Positions 1 through 9,500 of a stretch of 64,000 bases of DNA are shown here, piece after piece. This DNA comes from Ravibacter sp964562455 (GTDB lineage Bacteria > Bacteroidota > Bacteroidia > Cytophagales > Spirosomataceae): the NCBI GenBank assembly GCA_964562455.1, contig CAZLTN010000019.1, positions 6,769-70,768 of the forward strand, given 5' to 3'. Within the stretch, counting starts at the first letter, position 1, and each line of letters begins with the position of its first letter. Both the position numbers and the translations under genes were made by a program. Under the pieces are notes generated by a model, which was given only the letters and a program-made list of their open reading frames with translations, was not told the DNA's origin and did no database searches.

Positions 1-369
1 TACCGACTCTGATTTCAGCGTTTCTATGTAAAACTTCTGCCGTTCCTCATCCTGCGAAAAATTGCCGATGATGACCGCGAAATTCCTGGCATAGGCATAT
101 TGTTCGATTCCCCTGATGATGTCCACATAAAACGGGTTCCGGATATCCGGGATGAGCAAGCCGATGAGCTTGCCGGCACCCCGGGTGGTACGAAGCCGCT
201 GCGCCACGCGATTGGGCCTGTAGCCCAGTTGCCTGATCACCTTCTGCACGCGGAGTTCCGTTTCTCCTTTTACAACCGTCTTTGAATTGATCACTCTCGA
301 AACCGTCGCTATGGATACGCCGGCTTTATCTGCCACTTCTTTAAGACTCACACTTTTTTGAGCAGCCAT
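1..369 (-). CDS. LacI-family transcriptional regulator (partial, C-terminus beyond window)
   Basis: This is the N-terminal 123 residues of a LacI/GalR regulator; the rest lies before base 1. The start ATG is at 369-367. The first 60 residues form the LacI helix-turn-helix (VSLKEVADKAGVSIATVSRV) and hinge helix (LGYRPNRVAQRLR). The start of the periplasmic-binding-protein-like effector domain follows (LIGLLIPDIRNPFYVDIIRG). The family binds a sugar-type effector and dimerises on palindromic operators. Two such operators lie between this gene and the divergent symporter at 565, one just 8 bp upstream of this start codon, so it probably represses itself and the symporter. The effector cannot be deduced because the binding domain is cut off. 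Confidence 0.95.
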   Translation of the reverse strand, partial: MAAQKSVSLKEVADKAGVSIATVSRVINSKTVVKGETELRVQKVIRQLGYRPNRVAQRLRTTRGAGKLIGLLIPDIRNPFYVDIIRGIEQYAYARNFAVIIGNFSQDEERQKFYIETLKSESV

Positions 370-376
370 TGAAAAA

Positions 377-390
377 TGTAAACGTTTGCA
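377..390. promoter_or_regulatory. LacI-type operator 1 (TGTAAACGTTTGCA)
   Basis: A near-perfect 14-bp palindrome centred on the CG of AAACGTTT, the usual centre of LacI/GalR/CcpA-type operators. It lies 8 bp upstream of the lacI start codon and directly after a -7 element on the minus strand, so it would cover the lacI transcription start and allow autorepression. Confidence 0.75.
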
Positions 391-391
391 A

Positions 392-399
392 CAAAATTA
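392..399 (-). promoter_or_regulatory. -7 promoter element of lacI (TAATTTTG)
   Basis: Read on the minus strand this is TAATTTTG, a full match to the Bacteroidota -7 consensus TAnnTTTG. It precedes the lacI start by 22 bp and abuts operator 1. No convincing -33 TTTG is seen 17-20 bp upstream. Confidence 0.5.
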
Positions 400-506
400 C
401 AGATTAATGCTAAATTAAAAAATAGCCTGTTATTTAAAATTCAAATTTAAGTGACGCTCGAGTGCATACAGTACATCAATTATATATAAAATATCAAAGG
501 AAAAGT

Positions 507-536
507 TTTGACAATACTGAAAACGTTTACATTTTT
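507..536 (+). promoter_or_regulatory. Promoter of the symporter gene (TTTG-N18-TACATTTT)
   Basis: TTTG at 507-510 and TACATTTT at 529-536 are 18 bp apart and match the Bacteroidota pattern TTTG-N(17-20)-TAnnTTTG with one mismatch. Operator 2 (518-531) fills the spacer and overlaps the -7 element, a classic repressor position. Confidence 0.5.
518..531. promoter_or_regulatory. LacI-type operator 2 (TGAAAACGTTTACA)
   Basis: A second copy of the palindrome at 377-390, sharing the core AAACGTTT, with centres 141 bp apart. It sits between the -33 and -7 elements predicted for the symporter. Two spaced sites would allow looping or independent control of both divergent genes; the regulator at 1-369 is the obvious candidate to bind them. 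Confidence 0.75.
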
Positions 537-564
537 ACATCCTTATTAAGCCCGTTGCTATCCT

Positions 565-2115
565 ATGGCCCTGCCGCTTCATTTGCTGGATTATCTTATT
601 ATTCTTTTTTTCCTGGCCGGGAGTATCGGTATGGGTTTTTATTTCGCCAAAACGCAGAAAACGACACAGAATTATTTTCTCGCCAAGGGTAAAATACCTG
701 CCTGGGCGCTGGGTATTTCCCTGCTGGCCACGCTCATCAGCAGCGTAACCTTCCTGGCTTACCCCGGAACCGGCTATTCTTCCAACTGGATATTGCTTGT
801 CCAGGGCCTCATGGTGCCGTTTGTGCTTCTCGCCTCGATCTGGTTCATAGTACCTTTGTTCAGGAAGGTCATCCACCTCAGCACCTACGAGTATTTCGAG
901 CGGCGCTTCAGCCCTTTTGCCCGGTATTACACGTCTGTAGCTTTTGTCCTGCGGCAGTTTTCCGGCATGGGAACCGTCCTTTTCCTGCTGGCCATTTCCC
1001 TCGAAAAAATGACCGGTATCGATACCGTCGCGATTATCCTCGCAGTAGGCTTTGTCATTATCGCGATCAATCTTCTCGGAGGGATCGAGGCGGTCATATG
1101 GCTGGATGTTTTCCAGGGTTTCATGCTTTTCTTCAGCGGGATTATCTGCCTGGGCGTATTGCTATTTTCTGTAAACGGCGGGCCTGCCGAAGTCTGGCGG
1201 GTAGCTTCGGAAAACGGACGAACCGGCTTCGGCCCTTATGAATGGAGCCTTACGAAGCTTACTTTCCTGGTAATGGCCATTAACGGAGTTTTCTATTCGA
1301 TCCAGAAATACGCTACCGATCAGACGGTCGTACAACGGTATCTCACCGCAAAGACAGACCGTGCCGCTATAAGGGCCTCCCTCCTGGGTATCCTCCTGAC
1401 AGTGCCGGTATGGTCTATATTCATGTTTATCGGTACGGCGCTTTTCGTATTCTATCAACAGAATCCCCTGCCTTCCGATACACGGGCCGACGCGGTATTC
1501 CCTTATTTTATCATGACCCAATTGCCTGCAGGAATTGTCGGCCTGATACTCTCTGCCATGATTTCGGCTGCCGTCTGTAGCCTGAGCGCGGACCTCAACT
1601 CCCTGGCTGCCGTGGGTGTTGAAGATTATTATAAAAAGCTGCGTCCCGGGCAGACGGACAAACAAACCCTCCGGGCATCGAAACTTATCGTCGTGCTGTC
1701 GGGGCTGATTTCCATCGGCATCGCTATCTTGTATATCAACGCGGGGAGCGAAGGAGTGCTCGGAATTGTCTTCACATTATATGCGATTTTTTCAGGAGGG
1801 ATTGTCGGTATATTCCTGCTGGGGCTGTTCAGTGAAAGGGCCAATTACCAGGGAGTCAATATTGCTATCGTAGTCTGCGTTATTTTTACCGCTTATGCCT
1901 TCCTGACCTCGACACCCATAGGTCGCGGCGAGGACAAAGCGCTCCTTCTCGACTTCGGATCATGGAATTTTAAGCACCATAAGCTCATGTTGGGTGTTTA
2001 CAGCCATCTTATCGTGATCGGGACGGGTTACCTGGCAAGCCTGTTTTATCCCAGGCAGGTTCTTGATAAGAATCTGCTGTACCGGAGCCAGCGGGAAAAC
2101 AGTGAAAAAGAATAG
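565..2115 (+). CDS. Sodium:solute symporter (SSS family), probably sugar uptake
   Basis: A 516-residue inner-membrane transporter of the sodium:solute symporter family (LeuT fold, about 13 transmembrane helices). The N-terminus shows the family pattern of a first helix (DYLIILFFLAGSIGMGFYFA), then NYFLAKGKIPAWALGISLLAT, then the LSTYEYFERRF segment found in bacterial SSS sugar and sialate carriers. Length is normal (about 500). The start ATG at 565 follows the predicted promoter and operator 2. Divergence from a LacI regulator suggests a sugar or sugar-derivative substrate induced by that substrate. The substrate itself cannot be read from sequence. The stop codon lies next to the first arm of a strong terminator hairpin. 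Confidence 0.9.
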   Translation: MALPLHLLDYLIILFFLAGSIGMGFYFAKTQKTTQNYFLAKGKIPAWALGISLLATLISSVTFLAYPGTGYSSNWILLVQGLMVPFVLLASIWFIVPLFRKVIHLSTYEYFERRFSPFARYYTSVAFVLRQFSGMGTVLFLLAISLEKMTGIDTVAIILAVGFVIIAINLLGGIEAVIWLDVFQGFMLFFSGIICLGVLLFSVNGGPAEVWRVASENGRTGFGPYEWSLTKLTFLVMAINGVFYSIQKYATDQTVVQRYLTAKTDRAAIRASLLGILLTVPVWSIFMFIGTALFVFYQQNPLPSDTRADAVFPYFIMTQLPAGIVGLILSAMISAAVCSLSADLNSLAAVGVEDYYKKLRPGQTDKQTLRASKLIVVLSGLISIGIAILYINAGSEGVLGIVFTLYAIFSGGIVGIFLLGLFSERANYQGVNIAIVVCVIFTAYAFLTSTPIGRGEDKALLLDFGSWNFKHHKLMLGVYSHLIVIGTGYLASLFYPRQVLDKNLLYRSQRENSEKE

Positions 2116-2145
2116 GCTGGCGGCTGCCTGCGGCAGCCGCCAGCC
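2115..2145. terminator. Bidirectional terminator hairpin between symporter and metE
   Basis: A perfect 14-bp inverted repeat (GGCTGGCGGCTGCC, arms 2115-2128 and 2132-2145) with the 3-base loop TGC. It begins at the last base of the symporter stop codon and ends 7 bp before the metE stop codon, so it serves both convergent genes. There is no long T-tract on either side, so termination may rely on the stem alone or on Rho. Confidence 0.6.
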
Positions 2146-2152
2146 CGGAAAT

Positions 2153-4480
2153 TTATCCGGCAGGCTCCCCTATCGATTGCCTCAGCTCCTGTGCCGCGTC
2201 GACCATTTCTTTGATGGCAAGCCTGGTTTCTTCCCAATGCCGCGTTTTAAGGCCGCAATCAGGATTCACCCAGAGCTGCTCTGCAGGGATAACGGAAATT
2301 GCTTTCTCCATTAAGGCCACCATTTCTTCCTTCGACGGCACACGAGGCGAATGGATATCATAAACTCCGGGACCTATCTCGTTAGGATACCTGAAATCTG
2401 CAAATGCATCCAATAGCTCCATCTGCGACCGCGAGCACTCAATCGTAATCACATCGGCATCCATGTCGGCGATACTCTGAATAATATCGTTAAATTCAGA
2501 ATAGCACATATGCGTATGGATCTGCGTTTCATCCGCGACGCCGCTTGCCGCTATCCTGAAGGCACGTACCGCCCAGTCAAGGTACTCCTGCCAGTTTTCG
2601 CGGCGCAGCGGAAGTCCTTCGCGTATCGCCGGTTCATCGATCTGGATAATCTTAATGCCGGCTTTTTCGAGGTCTGTAACCTCGTCCCTGATAGCCAGGG
2701 CTATCTGGGTACAGGTATCCTGCCGCGACTGGTCATTCCTGACAAAACTCCATTGCAAAATCGTTACAGGTCCGGTGAGCATGCCTTTTACCCATCTGTC
2801 GGTAAGTGACTGGGCGTAAGCCGACCAGCGTACAGTCATGGGTCTGGCCCGGTACACATCTCCGTAAATAACCGGCGGCTTTACGCACCTGCTGCCGTAG
2901 CTTTGAACCCACCCATTTCGTGTGAAAGTGAAACCATTAAGCTGTTCTCCGAAATATTCTACCATATCATTTCTTTCAAACTCCCCGTGTACCAGTACGT
3001 CTATACCGGTCTCCTCCTGCCAGCGTATGGCCTCTTCAGTCTCTTTCGCTATAAGCCCGTCATATTGCTCGAGGGAGAGATCTCCTTTTTTGAACCTGGC
3101 ACGCCAGTTGCGTACTTCGGCGGTTTGGGGAAAAGAACCTATTGTAGTAGTGGGCAGGACAGGCAATCCCAACGCCCTACGCTGTTTCTGCTTTCTTTCC
3201 GCAAATATGCTGTTGCGCCGGTCATCTCCCTCCTTAATTGCCGCTACACGTTCTTTAACGGCGGTATGGTGGATCAGCCCTGATGTTTTCCGGCGAAGGT
3301 GTGCTTCCTTATTCTCCTGCAGTTTTTCGGACGCTTCCCGGCCATTTTCCCCGGTAGCGAGCTGTTTGAGCGTCACGACCTCTCCTACTTTCTGCTTTGC
3401 AAATGCAAGCCATTGCTTTATCTCCGGAGTGAGCACTTTTTCATCAGTTTCCAGGTCCAGGTCACAAGGGGAATGGATAAGCGAGCAGGAAGAAGAAATC
3501 CATAATCTTTCCGTCCCAAAATGCCCGGCAGCCTTCCTGATCAGCTCCAGGGATTGCCCGAAATCGTTTTTCCATACATTACGGCCATCTACCACTCCCA
3601 ACGATAACTTCGTCGTCTTATCCCCGAAACCGGCTGAAATGATATCATCTAACTGGGAGGGGCAACGTACCAGGTCGAGATGCAGGGTTTGTACAGGTAA
3701 CGATAACACAGTCTGCAGGTTCCCGCCATAACATTCGAAATAGCTGGCCAGGATAATGTGTACTTGGGGAAAACGCTCGTGCAATTCTCCGTAAACACGT
3801 GTGTAGAGGGCGCGTATGCTGTCAGGCAGGTCGAGAGCCAGACATGGTTCATCCATCTGAATATATGCTGCGCCTTTTTCTACCAGCCTCTCAATCAATT
3901 CCTTATACACAGGCAACAGGTTTTCTATAAGGTCGATCCTGTCAAAACCCTGTTCTTTCTCCTTCCCCAGGAGAAGGTACGAAAGCGGCCCGAGCAAAAC
4001 AGGCTTCGCCCTGAAGCCCGCATCGCCTGCCTCGCAGAACTCGTCCACCACCTTGTCCGACCTGAGCGAGAATTCCTGGTTTCTCGTGAATTCCGGGACG
4101 ATATAATGATAATTGGTGTCAAACCACTTGGTCATTTCCATAGCGGTTACATCGTAGCCTTCTTTCTGGTAGCCTCTTGCCATAGCAAACAGAAGGTCAA
4201 GGTCTGACAGTGATTTTCCTGCCGCCAGGGACTGATACCTCTCCGGCACAGCTCCGACGGTAAGACTCATGTCGAGCACATGGTCGTAGAGCGAGAAGTC
4301 GTTGCAGGGCAACAGATCGATACCGGCAGCGGCCTGTAGCTTCCAGTTCGAAAGCCTGATCGACCTGGCGGTATCGAGCAATTTGCCGGCGTCTATTTTG
4401 CCTGCCCAGTACTGCTCAGAGGCTTTTTTGAGTTCTCTTTGGCTACCAATCCTCGGGTAGCCCAGAAGGTGCGTTTGCAT
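2153..4480 (-). CDS. metE: Cobalamin-independent methionine synthase
   Basis: 5-methyltetrahydropteroyltriglutamate-homocysteine methyltransferase, 775 residues (E. coli MetE about 753). It makes methionine from homocysteine without B12, in the cytoplasm. The N-terminal half begins with the family signature HLLGYPRIGSQRELKKA. The C-terminal barrel carries TTTIGSFPQTAEVR and VHGEFERNDMVEYFGE. The zinc/homocysteine ligands are His657 and Cys659 (HMC) and Cys742 (NPDCGLKTR), in the spacing of E. coli H641, C643 and C726. A cobalamin riboswitch lies in its leader, so it should be shut off when B12 is plentiful, implying that a B12-dependent MetH exists elsewhere. It is transcribed alone, convergent with the symporter. 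Confidence 0.98.
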   Translation of the reverse strand: MQTHLLGYPRIGSQRELKKASEQYWAGKIDAGKLLDTARSIRLSNWKLQAAAGIDLLPCNDFSLYDHVLDMSLTVGAVPERYQSLAAGKSLSDLDLLFAMARGYQKEGYDVTAMEMTKWFDTNYHYIVPEFTRNQEFSLRSDKVVDEFCEAGDAGFRAKPVLLGPLSYLLLGKEKEQGFDRIDLIENLLPVYKELIERLVEKGAAYIQMDEPCLALDLPDSIRALYTRVYGELHERFPQVHIILASYFECYGGNLQTVLSLPVQTLHLDLVRCPSQLDDIISAGFGDKTTKLSLGVVDGRNVWKNDFGQSLELIRKAAGHFGTERLWISSSCSLIHSPCDLDLETDEKVLTPEIKQWLAFAKQKVGEVVTLKQLATGENGREASEKLQENKEAHLRRKTSGLIHHTAVKERVAAIKEGDDRRNSIFAERKQKQRRALGLPVLPTTTIGSFPQTAEVRNWRARFKKGDLSLEQYDGLIAKETEEAIRWQEETGIDVLVHGEFERNDMVEYFGEQLNGFTFTRNGWVQSYGSRCVKPPVIYGDVYRARPMTVRWSAYAQSLTDRWVKGMLTGPVTILQWSFVRNDQSRQDTCTQIALAIRDEVTDLEKAGIKIIQIDEPAIREGLPLRRENWQEYLDWAVRAFRIAASGVADETQIHTHMCYSEFNDIIQSIADMDADVITIECSRSQMELLDAFADFRYPNEIGPGVYDIHSPRVPSKEEMVALMEKAISVIPAEQLWVNPDCGLKTRHWEETRLAIKEMVDAAQELRQSIGEPAG

Positions 4481-4660
4481 TTTTTGTCTTTTAAATGATC
4501 AGATCAGTTAAAAGCTCTGTGTCAAACTTCCCAATGCCCGGGGGGAATGAAAGTGAAGGAGAAAGCGGTAAACAGCAGCACAGAGAACAGGTATCTTTCC
4601 CCGGTCAGCGATGTTCACCAGCTCAACAATCTGCTTCAATCCACGAAAGCATTGTCAATA

Positions 4661-4822
4661 CAGAAAGGCAGGTCTCCTGGCTCGTAACATTTTTGTCGTC
4701 CTTCCCGCCTTGCGGCAGTGGACATCGCGGACAAAAACTCTGGGTGTTACTTACAGTTGCGGGACAGCTTGTGATTTTCACACAATTCCCTATTAATCTG
4801 CGTAAAGCAAAACCGTTTCTGC
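4661..4822 (-). promoter_or_regulatory. Cobalamin (B12) riboswitch upstream of metE
   Basis: Read on the minus strand the region has the ordered cobalamin riboswitch elements: GGGAA near 4790, GTGAAAATCACAAGCTG, CCCGCAACTGTAA (minus strand, about 4753-4765), CCACTGCCGCAAGGCGGGAAGG, and the B12 box AGCCAGGAGACCTGCC (4667-4682). CAGAAA near 4817-4822 can pair with TTTCTG at 4661-4666 to close P1. It lies about 180 bases upstream of the metE start. The expected effect is repression of metE by adenosylcobalamin. The 4481-4660 stretch between aptamer and start codon should hold the expression platform; no clear terminator with a T-run was seen there, so translational control is possible. Confidence 0.92.
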
Positions 4823-4854
4823 TTGATGATGAATAAACAAAGAACTTGTCGGCG

Positions 4855-4862
4855 CAAAGTTA
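4855..4862 (-). promoter_or_regulatory. -7 promoter element of the riboswitch-metE transcript (TAACTTTG)
   Basis: On the minus strand this reads TAACTTTG, an exact TAnnTTTG match, placed so that transcription would start about 25-30 bases before the P1 stem of the riboswitch. No strong -33 element was found. Confidence 0.5.
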
Positions 4863-4888
4863 AGAGAAAATTTGCATTTACTGCATCT

Positions 4889-4938
4889 GCCCTCCGGCGG
4901 TCTCTCTCCCGGGATTGGGAGAGAGACCGCCGGAGGGC
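4889..4938. repeat. Perfect 22-bp inverted repeat (possible terminator or REP-like palindrome)
   Basis: Arms 4889-4910 and 4917-4938 are perfectly complementary over 22 bp, very GC-rich (GCCCTCCGGCGG then TCTCTCTCCC), with a 6-base loop. It lies between the end of the upstream susD gene (stop at 4967) and the metE promoter. It could end the susCD transcript, but no T-run follows the stem on the minus strand. It may instead be a dispersed palindromic element. Confidence 0.6.
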
Positions 4939-4966
4939 GGCAGGAATCTTGCTTTTTTGCTGCGCT

Positions 4967-6472
4967 CTACTTCCCGTAGCCCTTATTCTGGGTGAGGTTG
5001 GTGTTGTTAAGCGTTTCCTGGGTCGGTATAGGGAACAGCAGCTCACGTTCTGTTACCACCGGGCCATAGGAAAACTTGTGCCCCACGTAGTCCTCGAATT
5101 TCTTTGTCGCCACATTGAAAGCCTTCCGCAGCCTGACCATATCGTACCAGGTGGTATTCTCAAAGCAAAGCTCATACCAGCGCTCCCGCCAGACCGCCTC
5201 GCGAAGCTCATTTTTCGAAAGGCCGGACAGATCCGGTAGCTCTGCCCTCTTCCTGATGGCATTCACCGCGCTGTAGGCTTTTTCCGTGGGGCCGCCCACC
5301 TCGTTTGCTGCCTCCGCGTATGTCAGCAGCACGTCGGCATACCGGATGGCCGGCCAGTTGAGATCGCTGTTGGCCGTGCTGGTCTGCGCCGCGACATCAA
5401 AATGTTTCCAGATAAAGTAGCCTCCAAGGTCGACTTCTCTGCTCCTGTCCGACTCATTGGTGAATTTTGTGAAGAAAAACTGCTTTTCCTTTCTCCGCAG
5501 GTCGGTCGGGTCATAAGATTCTGCAAACGCCTGAGTAGCGTATATCCCCCCGGTTTCATCAGAATACTGTGAGATGTTCTTATTGTACGGAATAATCGAA
5601 ACCTGCCAGTTAGAAGGTAATATCTGCGTCCTGTACTGGATCATAAAAATATTTTCCTCTATGTTTTTCTTGGCCGGATCATGCAGCGAAGCGTAGTTGT
5701 CAAAAAGCCTGAAAGCCCCCGAATTGATTACCTCTCCGGCTTTTCCGGCGGCAAGCTCATAGTGAGAAGCGCCTTTCTGGAGCGGGTAGCCGGCCATCGT
5801 CAGGTATACCTGCGCCAGGAGCGACTTGACGGCGCCCATACTTACCCTGCCCCGGGAGTCGGACCACGGCAGCCCCGACTGCTCCGCTGTTGTCAGGTCC
5901 TGGACGATCTGGCTATACACTTCTTCGGGCGTGGCCTGCCGGGGGCGAAGCTGCTCCGACTGAAGCCCGACGGGCTCGGTCACCAGGGGTATATTTCCGA
6001 ACATTCTTACCAGGTGAAAGTAATACCAGGCCCTGAGGAAATGCGCCTCGCCCAGAAGCCGCTTCGCCTCGGCTTCTTCCATAGTGATACCGGGTATTTT
6101 CGCAATAGAGAGGTTGGCGTTGGCAATCCCCTTGTAATAGGAAGTCCAGTAGGTTTGGCCGTAACCGTTATCGGATGTATTCCTCAGGTCTTTTACGAAA
6201 TAGCTGTTGACTGCCTGTCCCAGGTCGGTGGCGGCAAGGCCGGTTGCAAACTCGGTCATCATCCAGGCGCCGCCTCCGAAACCACTCGTCAGAGGGTCCC
6301 TCATATTAGCATAGATGGCATTCACTGAGCTAAGGGCATGGGCCGGCTTGGTAAAATAGTTCTCTACTGTAAAGTTGCTGGGATCGGCCTCCGTCAGGAA
6401 TTCCGTGCATCCTGAGAGCAAGGCCAGTCCTCCCAACAGGAGCCCTGCTTTGTATCTTTTTAAAATATCCAT
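4967..6472 (-). CDS. SusD/RagB-family outer-membrane nutrient-binding lipoprotein
   Basis: A 501-residue SusD-like protein, which caps a partner SusC channel on the cell surface and binds glycan or other nutrient. The N-terminus is a lipoprotein signal with lipobox LLSGC (Cys22), then TEFLTEADPSNFTVENYF. TPR-like helical repeats (LLGEAHFLRAWYYFHLVRMFGNIPLVTEP) and the C-terminal block RYADVLLTYAEAANEVGG with WRERWYELCFEN are typical. It starts 28 bp after its SusC partner on the same transcript. No enzyme follows; the next gene is metE, which has its own promoter. The ligand is unknown. Confidence 0.95.
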   Translation of the reverse strand: MDILKRYKAGLLLGGLALLSGCTEFLTEADPSNFTVENYFTKPAHALSSVNAIYANMRDPLTSGFGGGAWMMTEFATGLAATDLGQAVNSYFVKDLRNTSDNGYGQTYWTSYYKGIANANLSIAKIPGITMEEAEAKRLLGEAHFLRAWYYFHLVRMFGNIPLVTEPVGLQSEQLRPRQATPEEVYSQIVQDLTTAEQSGLPWSDSRGRVSMGAVKSLLAQVYLTMAGYPLQKGASHYELAAGKAGEVINSGAFRLFDNYASLHDPAKKNIEENIFMIQYRTQILPSNWQVSIIPYNKNISQYSDETGGIYATQAFAESYDPTDLRRKEKQFFFTKFTNESDRSREVDLGGYFIWKHFDVAAQTSTANSDLNWPAIRYADVLLTYAEAANEVGGPTEKAYSAVNAIRKRAELPDLSGLSKNELREAVWRERWYELCFENTTWYDMVRLRKAFNVATKKFEDYVGHKFSYGPVVTERELLFPIPTQETLNNTNLTQNKGYGK

Positions 6473-6500
6473 TTTCTTGACGATCTTTTCGTGTTAGAAA

Positions 6501-9500
6501 TTAAAGTGTGATGTTTAACCCAAGCATGAAAACCCGTGGTTTAGGATAGTCATACAACCCGAATCCCTGGTCAAACGGCTGAGCCGAATTGGATACCTCA
6601 GGGTCATAGCCCCAGTACCTGGTCGCCAGGAAGAAATTCTGGACGGAGGCAAATGCCCTCAGACGTTCCAGCTTCATTCCCGACACCGTCCTGGACGGGA
6701 AAACATAGGCCAGCAGCAGGTTACGCCCCCTTATGAACGAGGCATCGGAAACTTTATGACTGTCGTTGTTGGTAGTGTAATAGGCGTTGATCGGCCTGAT
6801 CTGGGCTATCGGGGTGTTCTGGTTATCTTCACGCCATGCATTCAGAACGGTTTTGTAGCTGTTGGCGATTCCCTGGCGATCTTCAGCCGAATGGATGCTG
6901 CGGTCGAGAACATCGTTGCCGTACATATACTGAAGATCGACCGTGAGCGACCAGGGGCCGTACTGGAATGTATTCAGCAAGGTCCCGAAGCCGTCGGGAA
7001 TACCCTTCCCGATGATGGTACGGTCGTTGTCATTGATAGTACCGTCGTTGTTGAGGTCGAGGTACTTCACGTCACCCGGCAGCATGTTGTACTTCTTTGC
7101 CTGCTCGGCTTCGGCAGTCGACCATGTCCCCTGGTGCACCCGGCCGAAAAATGAGCCTACCGGCTGCCCTACCCTTATCACCGTGGCCCCTGAATAGATA
7201 TCGCTTCCTCCTGAAAGGGCCAGTACCTTGTTCCTGTTTACCGAGATGTTGAAGGTGGTGCTCCAGGTAAATTTCCCACGCTTTATATTCGTCGAATTCA
7301 GGGCAAACTCCACCCCCTTGTTCTCCATGCTTCCTATGTTGGTAAAGATGGACGGGTACCCGCTGCTCAACGGCAGGGGTGCATTCAGGAGCATATCGTT
7401 TACCTTGCGGCGATAGAGGTCGAGCTCCATGTTCAGACGGTTCGAAAACAACCCGATCTCGAGCCCTACGTCGACCTGGTGCGTCTTTTCCCATTGCAGG
7501 TTAGTGTTAGGCATCCTGCCGATACCAATACCTATGTTACGGGCTCCGCCGAAAATGACATCATAGTTGGCCATACCGGCGAGGGCCATGTAAGCAGGTA
7601 TCTCCGAATTCCCGGTGGCGCCGTAGCTCGCCCTGATCTTCAGATTGGATACGGGGCCGGCGTTCTGCATGAAATCTTCCTCGGTCACCCGCCAGGCGAC
7701 GGCGGCAGAAGGAAAAAAGGCATACTGGTTGTCTTCCCCGAATTTGGAGGACCCGTCTACGCGCCCTGTAAAGGTGAGCAGGTATTTTTTGAGCAGGCTG
7801 TAATTGAACCGGGCAAAGTAGGAATTCAATCCATAGGCAGTTGCTACCGAAGCGGGTGCCAGGGCCGTCGCGCCTGCCCCCAGGTTGTTGTACTCGAAAT
7901 AGGTATCGGTAAAATTCTGGCTTCTGGCCAGGTTTTCAAACCGGTCGACGTGCTGCCATGACAAGCCCAGCATAGCGTTTATCGAATGGATCTTACCCAG
8001 ATCTTTCTGGTAGGTCAGGTAATTTTCAAACTGCCAGGAATTGAAGCGGTTGTTGGTAACCGAGGCGTCACCGTTGTTGGAGATGTACTGAAGCCCTGCC
8101 GCTGCAAAATAATCGAGTCGCTGGTTGATGATATTGGTCCCCAGCGTGGAACGAAACTCGAGACCATCTGCGAGCCGGATATTGGCGTACATATTTCCGA
8201 GCATCGTCTGGGTTTTCAGATAATACAGCCGCTCTGCTCCTACTCTCAGCGGGCTGTCACCGCCTTCCATGCCGGGGTAGTCGCGGTTGCTTGCCCAACT
8301 GCCATCGGGGTATTTCACCGGTATGATGGGTAGCGCTTCCAGCACCTGGCGAAGCGTGGTGATACCTCCGCCGCCGAGCTGGTCTACCTGCTTCTCATTC
8401 TGGTCGTTGTAGCCCAGCGTTCCTCCTACCCTCAGCCAGCTTTTCACCTGGCTGTCAAATACAAACCGGCCTGCGTATCTTTTCTGCCACGATCCCCTGA
8501 CGATACCATCCTCGTTCCGGTAGTTGAGAAAAGCGCCGTAGCTACCCTTCTCATTACCACCTGTAAAGCCCAACTGGTGGTTCTGGGTGAAGGCTTTCTG
8601 AAATGCCTCGTCCTGCCAGTCAGTATCGTAAAGAGGATTTCCGGCGGCATCGAAAAGCTTGGGGTTCGTACGTTTGGTGCGGGGATCGGTGTACTTGGTG
8701 CCCGTAGCCCACCCGATAGGGTCGTATTTGGCTGCGTTGGCATAAATGATCTCCTCTACCTGCAAAAACTCCTTCGCATTCAGTACTTCGAGCTTTTTAG
8801 CGGCCACCCCTATGCTGAAGTCGGCATCGTAGGTGACCTTCCCACCTCCTTCGTTCCCTCTTTTAGTAGTGACGATGATTACCCCGTTGGCTCCCCTGGC
8901 TCCGTAAATAGCAGTAGAAGAGGCGTCTTTGAGGACTTCGATAGATGCGATATCGTTGGGGTTGAGATAATCGATCGGTGTGCTACCGTTCTGCAGATCG
9001 ACCGCGTTCAGGATTACACCGTCGATCACGTAGAGCGGGTTGTTCGAAACGCTGATTGAGCTGGCGCCGCGAATCCTGATGTTGGCCCTTCCTCCCGGGC
9101 GGCCCGAATTGGATGAAACATTTACGCCTGCAATCCTGCCCGATAAGCCCTGGTTCAACGATGACGCAGGTCTTTCCTGCAGAACTTCGGCCTTAACGGT
9201 ACCTACCGCACCGGTCAGATCAGATTTCCTGACCGAGCCGTAACCTACCACAACAACTTCTTCCAGCGCTTTCAGGTCGGGCCTGAGCGTTATATCTATC
9301 CGGCCTCTGTTACCGACCTCCACTTCCTCGGCCAGGTAGCCTACATACGAAAACACGAGTATTGCCCTGCTGTCGGGCACCGCCAGCGTATAATCGCCGG
9401 CTATCCCTGTGACCGTACCGATCGTCGTCCCTTTTACCAGAACGCTTACCCCGGGCAGCCCCTCTCCTTTTTCATCCGTCACAGTACCGGCTACCGAAAT

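Noticed and set aside
565..2115. Antisense open frames over the symporter and many other genes
   Set aside because: They are shadow frames on the opposite strand of well-supported coding sequence, with no family features.
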